Below, piece by piece: positions 12,151 to 23,619 of a stretch of 64,000 nt of DNA. Position numbers and translations under genes: made by a program. The notes beneath the pieces were generated by a model. That model worked only from the letters and a program-made list of their open reading frames with translations. It searched no databases and had not been told where the DNA came from. The first letter of the stretch is position 1. Every line of letters begins with the position of its first letter. The stretch is from Synaphobranchus kaupii (lineage: Eukaryota > Chordata > Actinopteri > Anguilliformes > Synaphobranchidae), in the NCBI GenBank assembly GCA_029718625.1, contig CM056377.1:112493641-112557640 (forward strand), written 5' to 3'.

Positions 12151-15100
12151 TAATACATTTTATCAGTGCATATTTGCTTCTTTTTTTTTTTTTTTTTGAA
12201 CGATTGCACAATTAGATTCTGTCAATTCCATATAGAAAAATAGGAATATATTCAAATGTGTCTTTAGATTACATGAGATTCACACTCGGAGAGTCAGAAT
12301 ATAATTGACATTTTATTGAAACGTGTTGCCGTAATTCAAAGCAGTAAGTTTGCTGAATATTAAATGGCGTACTTGTAATTGCCATCTAATATTGCGGCCA
12401 CGTACAGAAGCAAAACATTGCATTGACAGTCATTTGAGACAAAGTGAACCAATCACTGTTTCCCTAAGGCTTAAGAGCTTTCAAGCCTTTGAAAATTCAA
12501 TTTAGGGAATAAAGCTGTGGATGGAAAAAAAAAAAATATATATATATAAGACTTCCAATGAGTAATCAGCAGTCAACTTTTAAGTGTGATTTAATGAAAA
12601 GGCATATTGAAAATTATTGAAGACGATCTCTTGAGTATTCATTTAGACTACAGAAAGCACAGTATCGCACAAAGCAGTTCTATTCAGTACAGATACCATC
12701 ATGTTGACAGGTGAGAAACTGCAAATTCTCCATTATTAATTTAGTGTAGTTCTCCTTACATTTTGGATATTACATAAAAAATTAATCACCGGCTGAACTT
12801 AGATGAATCGAGTTGTAAAGCACATATGCTTCAGATGGTATCAGCAGTGACAACATTTCAACAATTTGTATGGCTTCTGTACAACCCGCTTCATGCAATC
12901 ACCTTGATTAGAGTTTCCATTCACACGTAGGTTTGCATTGCATGTTCAGCCGATATAAGCACTGTTCTGCTGCCCTGTCTATTGGAGCTGAAGAGTTTCT
13001 GCACAGTCATACACTGGCTGCAAGCCTCAAGGCACTTTTTCCATCCCTACACTCAGATTCACAGTAACTGACATTGCGCAGTAATAGAGGAGTGGGTCTG
13101 GGACATTGACAGTTCCTCCGTGACTACAGAGAGACCTTGCATGTGATGAAACTGGTCTGCTGTACCTCGTAAGAGAAACTCTTTTCCAGTCTGGATTTCT
13201 CTGGATGGTGGGTGATTCCATCAAAGGGCAAAAGTCATTTCTCCTTTACTTTAAATATCAAATTCGGAGCAGCGTAACTTTTGTTTTAGGACTTGGGCTC
13301 ATTGTATCTGATTGGTTTTGTGATCTTGGCTTGTGAAATTTGTATGTCATGTAAAATATTTTTGAAGTGTTTTCCCTTTTGCAACGTGGACAATAATCCA
13401 TAATTATTTTATAATATAAGCCATGCAGTATTAAGCTGCAGAATGTAAACATTGTATATGGTACACACAATTATTGCCCAGCAATTACTCTGATTTACCT
13501 AGCAGGGAAAACAAGCAAGCAATGTAGTGTATGTAGTACATGGCAAAGGCTATGCTGTGTGAGAGGTAAACTGGGCTTTATAATTGGTTTTTATTAGTCA
13601 TATTATAGCATGAAATATATTTTCCCTGATTGAAAAGAACATGTTGTTCCACACAGTATGCTCACTTTTGTCAGGTATTGCCCCAGTATAACTTTTTCGC
13701 AGTGCAGATTTTCATTAATTTCACTTTCAAACATTTAATTTTTCATCAGAATAACCAGACTACTGTCATGCTGATTAATAGCAATGTGCTTTAGATTTAG
13801 TCTATAGTATACATGAGCCAATGGTCTTTCCCAAGGTTTTTCTGCTGACATAATATGCCTTTATTATATCAATATTCAGCATGCATGAGGTAATCATTGA
13901 TGGCCCAAAAGAAACCGCAATTTAGGCCAAGCAGCCTAGCTGCAAGCGTTACTTTTACAGCTGTGTGATTTCTTAAGGGAGCTCTGCTTCTGTGGGTTTT
14001 ATCTGCCTGTGACAGAGCTTCTGAGAGTTCTGCTCTATCAAGCTAAAACCATTCCCTTTGTCCTCAAAAAATTGACTTTTTGTTTCTTGTATAATATAGA
14101 GTGTCGGATTCACTTTAAATGGATGAGAAATGTTTGGTACTCAAAGTAACCATAGCAAGTAACACTTGCTTAACTCCTTGACTCAAAGTTAAAAGCAGTC
14201 TGCTTTCTTTTTAGAATGAATTGGGGCTTTGAGAGTATTTTCTGAATCTTTAGTTCAAGTGCAGCAGCGATTACATTTTTAATAGCTACCGCACTTGCAA
14301 TATTTCAGAAGTCTCTGTAATCTAGGGGGTTCACCCCTCTGGACAGACTTACCCTGCCCCCACCCATTACCAAGTCTAAACTGAGATAATGTGATTTTAA
14401 AGCCCCGTAGGTCCAAATTGCAACATACAAATTTAGCCTTTAATGGCTTCACGTTATCTGAAATGAAGGTGAGGAATCATGTGGATAGACTATCGGGGCA
14501 CAGATTAGATCTTCCTCTCTGCAGGGAACAGATTTGTATCTCAACAGGTCCAGCGAAGCGAGGTGCATTACTCAACATTAGGATTCAATCAGTCAGCTGC
14601 GTGTGACAGTGCAGCAGAAGGTGGAGAACACACTGAGTTATGAATTTTAGTGAGTGTCAGCATGGTCCTGAAAAACCCTTTGCGCGTCGAAAGCTTTTAA
14701 ATGTGACGCTTGCCTGAGTTCCCTCCTCAGTTTTTGACTTCAGCATTTGGATATTAGATAATGTCCATTGCAGTTCATTTGAATAAAGGTCCAATTCCCC
14801 ACACAGTGTTGAGTCCAGCCCGGGTGTTTTTGGCTGCTGAATCCAGTGTGAGATATTCGTGGATCGGATGACAATGCAGGAGCTCCCTGGAAGTGTGTGG
14901 AATAATGATTAGGACAGCATATTAGCCAGACGGCAAAGCGCTGATGTTTATGGCCTTTTCCAGACAGCACAGAAACACAGAGACAGCTTGGATACTTCAG
15001 GCAAGCGCTATTTATAGCCAGTCGACTCGCACCCCCGTTTGTTTTGTCGAAAGACTGAGTCTGGAAAAGTCCTGTCAGAATATATTTGTTAATATGCGAT

Positions 15101-15208
15101 GTTATGTTAAGAGGATGAGTTTAAGGAAACCAAAACACCTTTCACACCGAGCCGCTTATTTTCTGTCATCTCAAGTTATGACAAAATATATCTGGGGCTG
15201 GATTCACA

Positions 15209-15234
15209 GCACACACGCACACACACGCACACGC

Positions 15235-15299
<65 letters not shown>
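15209..15299. repeat. CA microsatellite
   Basis: About 45 CA units, the first third interrupted by CG. Likely length-polymorphic. Confidence 0.95.
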
Positions 15300-15301
<2 letters not shown>

Positions 15302-16846
15302 TACTAAAATCAGGATTTGGAGGTTATATCCCTGGTTGCAAGCAAGTTCTGAAGTTCTCAGTCTCTGCAGAAATTATTATTTGTTGTGTTGATTCACTGA
15401 ACATCTGTTGCCTCTCCGCAATCACAATAATTAACTCTGCTGCAGCTATTGCACACAGGATCTCATTAAGGGACAGTAATTCCAAAAAGAAAGTCATTTT
15501 TTTACAAGATGAACAAAAGTAAAATATAGGTATGTGCAGTGAAGTAAGGCGTATTCGAAATTCAATTAATCCTGCAATCATTTCAGAAGGTCAGTATATT
15601 TATGGAAGAAATGTTTTGTTATTCATTTGAACCTTTTTGTAATTTGTAGCCTGTATCTTCACACTGATGTGATGTTGCTAGTATTAATGCTAAAATGGAC
15701 AAACTTGCTTCTGTTTATTGAACAGAAAATGTTTTAAACCAGGCTTTCAAAATACTATAAAATAGTATGTATCTGGCAAGAATGTACACCAGTACATTAA
15801 ACAAAATAAAACAAAATTCAAGATGGATCAAAAAGACAGAGAAATTATTACTGATATAATGGTGGAAAACATCCGTTCAGTCCAGTTCAGAGGTGGGCAA
15901 ATGCAACGGATTCAGGAAGTCATAAAAACTGCAACGCTTGGCATTTCCTCATAAAATGGCATGTCAACACATCACCAGTCTACAGTATGAATGAGCGGTA
16001 TCTGCATGTGAGGCCTGTTCACCACACCCCGGAAACACACGGACCCGGTGCCGGTCTCGCCACCACCAGGCTAGCAATCAGGGTTGAAAAAGCCATTTTA
16101 ATTGAAGCAAAAAGGAGAGTGGCGGTATCGATTGGTTCTGGGCCGCCGTGTGTGGAGTACTCATTTGCAGAGGACTGACCTGGCTTTCCTACGGCTGTCC
16201 CACACAGCCAGCTTATCACATTTCAATTCCAGGCCCTCCTGCTGCCATTAACGCCACAACGCATTAGGCATGCTCAGCAGCACAGAGAGAAAAAACAAAT
16301 CAATCGCCACCATAATATGAAAATAATAAAGCCTCTGCCACAGCCATAAATGTTTCTTACAAATATATGGAGGCAGTAAAATGGGATGTGCAGGTTATTG
16401 GTTATTGGGGTTCATTGTATGCAAAGCGAAAAGGGAAAAGCCGGATGTGCTGGACAGCCAGATGGTTTTATTCCACTGTACTTCTTAGTAAGTTATTTAC
16501 TTTTGTGCAGCCGCTAAAAACCTTAAGCCTTTGGATCCTGGCACAACTTTTGGCGGATTTATCAGGCTGGGTAAATATCGAGGGCAAATAGGTCTTGCCT
16601 TTCGGTAGTATAAAACAATGGTATACAAAGGCTTGCCGATTCCCCACCAGCTGAAGCCCACGTCCTTTTGCTGACTGTTGTGTTTTAGGAGGCGCGTTCT
16701 GCATTCATCACCATGTACTTTGTCTATTCCTTTACCCAGGGCAGATCGCAGAGCATTAGAACGTACTGTATGTACGCAGACAGTGCAGAAAAGACACTTG
16801 TGTTGAAAATGACACGGGTCACGGCTGTGAATGCGCGTGTTAATGA

Positions 16847-17131
<285 letters not shown>

Positions 17132-17287
17132 TGAAGGGTTGCTTATGCCTCAAGGAGAAGCTTCGTTTCAATTTTCATCAGTTGTCATTATCGCAGTAAT
17201 CAAAAACTAAATTTGAGTTAGATATTTATTGGCCTTAAAGCCTAGTTGGCCTTAAATCTTTGTTTATAATCCAGACCAAAATTACAA

Positions 17288-18209
17288 TAATATGAACATT
17301 TCGTCATATGTGACTGGTGCTGGCTTTCGATATTATGAATATCTTCAGCTCCATATAAAAAAGCGAACTCTGTAATTTAACAGCTTTTTTGCAGCCGAAC
17401 AGAATCGAGTTCCGTAATTCTGGCAGTTCTTACATATTCTGGCACTTGTCCTCTCCACAAATCTCAGCCATAATCCATACTTTTAGCGAGCTACAGGCGA
17501 TAATTTCTATACAAACTAGTGAAAAATGAACATGGACGCCACAAACGTCTTCGCTCTGACAATGAAACATATGTGCTCAGCACTGACGCCGCTGGCCGGG
17601 GGTGTATTGAAGAAGTCACTAGCTTGTATTGAAATTGTCGGTTATAGCTCGCTTAAAGTATGGATTACAGGCGAACCGTTCGTAGCCTGCCCGAGCCGTC
17701 TGAGATTTGCGGAGAGGACAAGTGCCAGAATAGGTAAGAACTACAGAATTACTGAACTCAATTCCGTTCAGCCGCAAAATGGCTCTTAAGTTACAGTGTT
17801 GGAGTAATATGGAGTTTTGTCTGAAGATATTCATATCGAAAGCCAGAGGTCCAGATGGAGCAAGTAGCTACTGTGAATAGTGTAGGCCTATGTTCTTGAC
17901 GCGTTTCACTTGGTAGGCTCTTTATGGGTGAGGCATACTGAACCTCAGAACCAATCGAAACTAGGAAGGTGTTAATGGACAGCTGATTATAGTCTGTCCC
18001 TCAAATTGAAGCCCGCCCCTGGCAAAGATGATTTTAACAAGCATATTTGCGTTACTTATTACAGGTATTTAGAGATCATAAATACGTTGTATATTATATT
18101 AAGCAACTTCTAAAACACTTAAACTTTCGTTATATGGAAAAAAACGAATTTTGCGCTCTACTGTGAATTGCCGTTTTACCAGCTCGTGTCACATATGTTA
18201 TTCATATTA
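17288..18209. mobile_element. Large foldback element
   Basis: Inner arms at 17322-17521 and 17616-17844 are imperfect reverse complements: both contain the block GAGGACAAGTGCCAGAATA in one orientation or the other, and the arms end GGCTTTCGATA and TATCGAAAGCC. A weaker outer pair at 17288-17324 and 18176-18209 shares TAATATGAA and CATATGTGA. The outer limits are therefore less sure than the inner ones. No protein is encoded and the superfamily is unknown. Confidence 0.7.
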
Positions 18210-19640
18210 ACAGCAACTCAATTATGATTGATAATGAACTCATGCGACTCAAAGCTTAATTTTTATAAAATATTTTAACCTGATAGTGTTCAGTACAAAC
18301 TGGTCACCCAGTCTGGAACTATAGAAGCTACTGGCTACACAGGTAAGGGCTGTTGCACAGTTTCTTTAATAAAATAAAAAAAGACTCATATTACTGTAGA
18401 TTCTTGAAATGAAGAATCTAAGCAAAACTCATCCAGTTCATTGATAATGCATTTACTTGCTTACTAGGATTCAGCTCTCTCCTCGTTCTGTCTTTGATGT
18501 GTTTTATTGCTGTATAAATGTCTCTCTTCACTGTCTGCATATTGAATTATGACTGCTGTAAACACACAAGTACAAGTGTTATTGTTGTCGTACTCTATTT
18601 CTGCAAGCTATTCGGTTTATTAACTCGGCATGTATAGACAGTGTACCTGCAATTCTCCGCTGACTGGCACTCATGGTCTTGTCGTTCTACAAGTGAACTG
18701 AAACTTCTGCGGGATTCCTGTGGATCTCTGGGCGGTCCCTCTGGTCTGTGGAGTGCTTATTACTTCTCCTATTCATATGAGAAAGGGGGCTCTGAAATGG
18801 CATGGTATTGACATTTATACTTCTGGGAGAGCTGATGGATGTGAACGGGGAGGCTCTTCTCTGAAGTGGACAGTAGTGGAAAGGGGGGAGTGGGAGGAGG
18901 GGTGGGTGTCGCTCCTGCATAACTGTGAAGGAGAGAACCTCAATTGCATGCAACATATACGTTAACACGAGGGGCCTTCCGGATGATGCTGTAAAACAGA
19001 AACTGCTCATATCTGTTCCTTACTGCTGAAAGCGCCAGAATGACAAAGGAGGTGCGTAAATCTCTGCGAGCAGCTGAATGAATCAAAAGGCTGTAAACTC
19101 AGAAAACTCACAACCACAGGCATACATACCGCAGGTAAAAATGGTTTTAAAGGAAAAATCATTACCCTCTGGTGAGAGAGCAGCTTTTTTATTGGAGACA
19201 GTATGTTATTGAATTCACATCACAAGTTGCATTGAAATATATTTACTGTGGTTTGAAGCAAAGAAGATATCACTGAGTAACAGTATAATTTATTATTTAT
19301 GACCATGTGCCTTCTCCTGTATGTGTCTTCAGTTGAAGGGATTTTTGCACAAACGGTTCCGTTAGTCTGGAAACACTGTCCAGAAAGCCTTTTTTTTCCA
19401 CCATCTGTCCGGTTATAAAAAGGAAATTATATATGTAAGATTTGTTTTTATGACTGTTCTCTATGAATGAAGATTTGTTCTATATTAATTAAATATCCAT
19501 TAAAGGAGCACAGTCACGGTTGTTTCAGTTGAGAATATTTGGATTAAATGCTTAAATTCTGTGTGTAGGCCTTTTTAAAATCACCGTCAGTGCAGCCGTT
19601 TCCTATTTATGGGAAATACGGCGGCAAAACTTAAAAGGGA

Positions 19641-19672
19641 AAACACGTCCAGTGACGTCACTGGACGTGTTT
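19641..19672. promoter_or_regulatory. Perfect 32-bp palindrome centred on a CRE-like TGACGTCA
   Basis: The 16-base half AAACACGTCCAGTGAC is followed directly by its exact reverse complement. The centre is TGACGTCA, the consensus cAMP-response element bound by CREB/ATF dimers. It lies near the left end of the TTAA element, upstream of the ballast-like gene once the hAT insertion is discounted. It could be a promoter element or a binding site for the element's own THAP protein; neither is shown. Confidence 0.55.
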
Positions 19673-19808
19673 GGCTTGAATCTCCAGCCAGTGTTTCCCA
19701 GAAGTTAATGGGCGCTCAAACTCCACCCTTGAACGCAGAGACTGGTTTATGGGCGGGCACCCATCCAGGCGATCACATGACACTCCCACGAAAATACGGT
19801 AACGTTAG

Positions 19809-21514
19809 TAGTGATGGGCAAAACAGTTCACTTCAGTGACACGAATCACTAGAATCAGTTCATTAAAAAGATTCGTTCAAAAGATTCGTTCACCGAATCG
19901 TTCAGTGCTTGGGCGGAGCTCCGACTGCGTACTGCGTAGTCCGACTCACTCAGTGAACTGACGGCCGAACAGTTCATGCGGAAGTGCTGTCGCTTTGACA
20001 AATGCGCCAAACTCCGTTTACAAATCTTGATATTTTAAAAGTTTCCTCGTTGAATATCAATATTGGAGGTGAACGCTGGTTTTCAATGACTTTTAAGTCT
20101 TAACTTGCTGGGCCTGATTCTGGCAGTTTGAGCCGCTGATTATCACTCAGGATCACGTCACATTAACTCACTGTGTCTAGTAGCTTCAGTGAACGGATCA
20201 CTGAACTTGCACCGTTACGTCACAGTTTAAGGATCTGAGACAGTCTCAGCCACACGTTTTTTTTTCTTCCATATTGCAGGTTTCACCACGCATTGTAAAC
20301 TCGAAAGGTGGTGAGATTTTAAAAATCTGTAATGTGCATTTTCCCTGTCAAATAAACAAATAAGGTGTGGGCCTATGCAACTAAATGTCAGGTTTTTTAT
20401 TATAGGCTACTGAAATCAAAACACAAAATTATAAAAGTAGGAAATAATTCACATCTTTTAATGCTATTCATAATTTTGTTGACATTCATTTTGTTCTACC
20501 ACTAACTTCAATCACTCACTCATATTTTGTTATATTGCTACATGATTCTAAACATGTAGCAACAGAACGAAATATGAGTGAGTGATTGAAATTAGCGACA
20601 GAATAAAATATATATGAATGTCAACACACAACAACACTCGTCACGTGGTGCTGTAGCTTCTGTAGCCTACGTGTGTTGCTGTGGCAAAGTAATTTCCCTC
20701 CGGGATTATTACTTGAACGCACCCCACACGCATCGTTTTTCTTTTCTTTTTTTCTGGAAATATACACTCCTGCCTGCACCGGTGAGTCTGTCGCTACAAT
20801 CTCCTTTCATTACGGGCCAGCCTAACATTTTAAGTTTGTTTATCTGGAAGTCTGTTAAAACAACAGGGAACTTGAAAGTGTGCGTTTATGTTAATTCATG
20901 TGGCTTTGTAAGTTTAACAATCATGTGCTAACGCCCGGCTCCATTAGCTGTCAGCTAATGAAAATAGACCCAAGTGAGTCTACGCGAACGAATGACGTCA
21001 ATCACTCGGGGATTTAGTGTTGTGTCGTTCGCGAACGTCCTCCGGGGTATTCGCAGTGAACGAATCAGTCCACTCTGCACGCTCGCTGCCTCGCTCGGCG
21101 CCCGCCCGCCCGTGAATTTTTTTAATAAATTTTTTTATTTTTATATAAACTTTATTTCGAACAATTTAGGAAACAAATTAGAGAAAAAAAAACTTTCTAG
21201 TATACAACACGCAAACACGGTACTCATTTCGGCTATACAATACTTAGAACAATACGTCCGAAATGGAATAGGAAGAAGCAAATGCGAATGATTCGTTCAG
21301 CACAGCAGAACTGGTTCGCAAGGGACGAATCACGTTCGCTCGCGGCAGTCCCTCCCCCTCCCTGCACGGTGCACGCTCGCTGCTGATCAGATCCGTTCGT
21401 GAACTGAACTGAACTGAGAAATGAACGGATCTTTTCAGTAAGTGATTCAGTTCAGTTCGTTCACCCAAAAGATTCGGTCTTTTGAACGAATCGTTCGCGA
21501 ACGACACAACACTA
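19809..21514. mobile_element. hAT-type element with 8-bp target duplication, nested
   Basis: The 8-bp sequence AACGTTAG occurs immediately left (19801-19808) and right (21515-21522). The ends start TAGTG on both sides, and 8-bp duplications are diagnostic of the hAT superfamily. Subterminal regions contain many copies of GATTCGTTCA in both orientations. No transposase frame is present. A second copy of the right end, in opposite orientation, lies inside at 21015-21037. The element separates the left end of the host element from its ballast-like gene. Confidence 0.82.
20478..20625. repeat. 148-bp inverted repeat (hairpin) inside the hAT element
   Basis: The left arm begins GTTGACATTCAT and the right arm ends ATGAATGTCAAC; the arms share AATCACTCACTCATATTT and its reverse complement, with an 8-base loop near 20551. 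It folds as a stem of about 70 bp with few mismatches. Noncoding. Confidence 0.85.
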
Positions 21515-21573
21515 AACGTTAGCGTACAAATATCACATGGCCTATCTTGGCCGACGACGATAGCCTGAGAGAT

Positions 21574-21986
21574 ATGGCGGAGTTCGCCGAGTTAGAGGAC
21601 GAGCTTTTCGATTTTGACGAAGAAATACAACCTTACAGTTTTGAACCGGAATTTACAGAGGAAGAATTGCGTGAGCGAGAGAGACAGAGAGCGGAGGACG
21701 AGTCAGCCGAAGCTAACAGAGAGCAGAGAAGTGGGAACATAAATTGTTGCCAGTGTGGGAACTGTGAACCCACGCCTACCGAGACGGAGAGCCTTTGCTG
21801 CCGCGAATGGGATCGAGGGCAACGGCTGTTGGCAGAAACCGAACACGGAGTTTGCATCACTGCCAATAATAACTTTGAACCCTTGCTACATCCTGCAGTA
21901 CTTAACAACTTCTTATGCAGCAATAGGAGGATTCATTGGAAGAAGTATCCACAACCAAGGGGTCCAGGAGGGCAACTAAGCGACGA
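21574..21986 (+). CDS. P2X7-ballast-like protein of the transposon, exon 1
   Basis: Exon 1 encodes residues 1-137 of a predicted 194-residue protein. The start is the first in-frame ATG. The N-terminus is acidic (about residues 1-50) and contains YSFEPEFTEEEL. A cysteine cluster follows: C58, C59, C61, C64, C75, C76 and C94, in the context CQCGNCEPTPTE, SLCCREW and HGVCIT, then a helical NNFL stretch at 111-114. In the P2X7 receptor the corresponding cysteines form the zinc-binding intracellular ballast domain. No channel or transmembrane segment precedes it. The donor is GA|GTGAGT; if unspliced the frame stops two codons later. Function is unknown; the family link rests on motif order recalled from P2X7 and needs a profile search. 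Confidence 0.85.
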
Positions 21987-22211
21987 GTGAGTAAATATCT
22001 AGTTAACAAGCTGTATCAAAATCTTGTAATTTAGCTAACGTTTGCTAAACTTATGTTAAAGTCGATATGTTGTGCTTGCCAGCATGACACCAAGATTCGG
22101 ACATTCCATGTAACGTCAGTTAGGCTACTGTCGGAATCAGTCGCTTGTTGGCTATACCTAGATGGCTATCTAGCAGCTCATTTAGCATCCTTTGTGCAAC
22201 AACAGATATTA

Positions 22212-23185
22212 GGGGAGAACCGGGTCGAAAGATTAACTTTTTACATTCATCCGGTTTACTCGAAAGTCAATAGAGCTAGAGAGGCTATATTTTCTGACAA
22301 ACAACTTGTATGTGTCCCTCACTAATAGCAACGGGAATTTTGTTACCAGCATAAACAAGTCGGATATAAATTGGCTGCAAACAGGATGAGTGCAATGTGT
22401 CTTTCGTCCCTGCCGTGCGGGACGAAAAACACTGAATCGGGACGAAAGAATCACGTGAGGAAAAGTGTGTTTTAGCGGTCTTATCTCTGTCTTGTTGTTT
22501 TTTATGCTCATTCCTTTCAACAAATGTACTGTCAGGCAAAATTCCATGTTAGGGACGAGTCAATGAATAATAGTATAAGTTTAAAATCCATGAAAATCAA
22601 CCATGCGTCAAGAGCATAATGTCGCATAATTAATTGAATTTTGCATCGCAACGTTAAACGGTCTGAAATTGATGATTTAATAGCAACTCACCTTTATTAA
22701 TAGCTACTAGACATCATTTATTGATGCTTATTATACCAGGCATTGTTGAATACTCTGTTCTGATGGGGTCAATACGCATTCCAAGGTTGTGCATTGATTT
22801 TCACCATGGCATTTTAACAGTGTGTCTTTCGTCCCGCTCGTGTCTCGCTTGCTTTCAAGTTGGCTAGCAGCTAAGTCTCGCAAGCATGCCATTCGAAACC
22901 TATGCTGTCCTTTAGCCAACAGTTGTGTTAAGAAAATTATGCATGTTTGGAAAATTCAAAACATAAACACACTTATACAACCGAAAAACACTTCCGGTTT
23001 CGATATTTTACTTTCATCTGTCAAAAATAACTTTGGTCTAGCACTCCGCCAAAACGGGACGCACGTCACTGGTTTTTTGCAGAGTGAAATGATTACACAT
23101 GCGTCACATACTGACTGATCTACGGCATTCGGGTTTCTGTAGTTTTCGCAAAAATCGATGTTATTCTTTCGTCCCGGTTCTCCCC
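22212..23185. mobile_element. TA-flanked inverted-terminal-repeat element inside the ballast gene intron
   Basis: The ends are 20-bp inverted repeats with one mismatch, GGGGAGAACCGGGTCGAAAG on the left, flanked by TA on both sides (22210-22211 and 23186-23187). The motif GGGACGAAAG or its complement recurs inside at about 22402, 22420, 22439 and 22825, consistent with subterminal binding sites. No protein is evident. It has inserted into the intron between the two ballast-gene exons, so the gene's own intron would be only about 270 bp without it. Confidence 0.75.
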
Positions 23186-23231
23186 TACATTACTATAACC
23201 AGTTTTTTCTGTCACCCCTATTTAATGTTAG

Positions 23232-23403
23232 GCAATTCAGACTGACCGCTTATCGTTGGCTATTGGAATGGGTACTCCATGGCGAACGACTGGGGAGAGG
23301 TGTAAGAGTTGTGCTGCCATCGTGTGTAGTCTCTGCAGTACGTCAAAGATACCCTGCTCCCGATGGTCAATATGTTGGATTTCTGGACAAGCAAATTCTT
23401 TGA
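23232..23403 (+). CDS. P2X7-ballast-like protein of the transposon, exon 2
   Basis: Exon 2 completes the protein (residues 138-194) and ends with a TGA. It joins exon 1 in frame: GA from exon 1 plus G here makes a glutamate codon, then QFRLTAYRWLLEW. It contains three hallmarks of the P2X7 C-terminus in the right order: an AYR helix (144-146), LPSC (166-169) followed by a basic R-x-x-YP stretch, and GQYVGF (183-188). The acceptor is AATGTTAG. The exon overlaps, on the opposite strand, the last third of the THAP open frame, so the two transcripts converge. The intact frame over both exons implies recent or ongoing constraint, or a young insertion. Confidence 0.85.
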
Positions 23404-23619
23404 TTTAGTTCCCAGTAATTCGGCACTATAGTCGCATTGGATGTCCTCTGGCTTGAAGTGTTTCGAACAAACACAAACTTTGTCGTAATCTTTTTTTGGC
23501 AAATTTAACAGATAGATCAGGTTGTTAATTGTTGCCAGCCACTGGATGCACCTCGTCTCATTTTTGGGCAAACGGTATCCTGACTTAATATCGCACCCAC
23601 GTACGGCGCACAATGGCAT
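23260..23619 (-). CDS. THAP zinc-finger protein of the transposon
   Basis: A 119-codon frame beginning MPLCAVRGCD has the C2CH signature of the THAP DNA-binding domain: C4, C9, C51 and H54 (C-x4-C-x41-C-x2-H), an RLPKNE segment, a tryptophan at 27 and CSKHF at 51-55. THAP domains bind DNA and occur in P-element and Kolobok transposon proteins as well as in host regulators. Residues beyond about 72 read antisense across the ballast exon 2 and lack family features, so the true transcript may be spliced before that. The start lies about 290 bp inside the right end of the element, so that end probably serves as its promoter. Confidence 0.85.
   Translation of the reverse strand: MPLCAVRGCDIKSGYRLPKNETRCIQWLATINNLIYLLNLPKKDYDKVCVCSKHFKPEDIQCDYSAELLGTKSKNLLVQKSNILTIGSRVSLTYCRDYTRWQHNSYTSPQSFAMEYPFQ

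Noticed and set aside
15209..15299. CRISPR-like periodic repeat
   Set aside because: Simple CA microsatellite; no repeat-spacer organisation, and the genome is vertebrate.
14944..15522. 192-codon plus-strand frame
   Set aside because: Most of its middle is a CA microsatellite read as threonine-histidine; flanks have no domain and no splice context.
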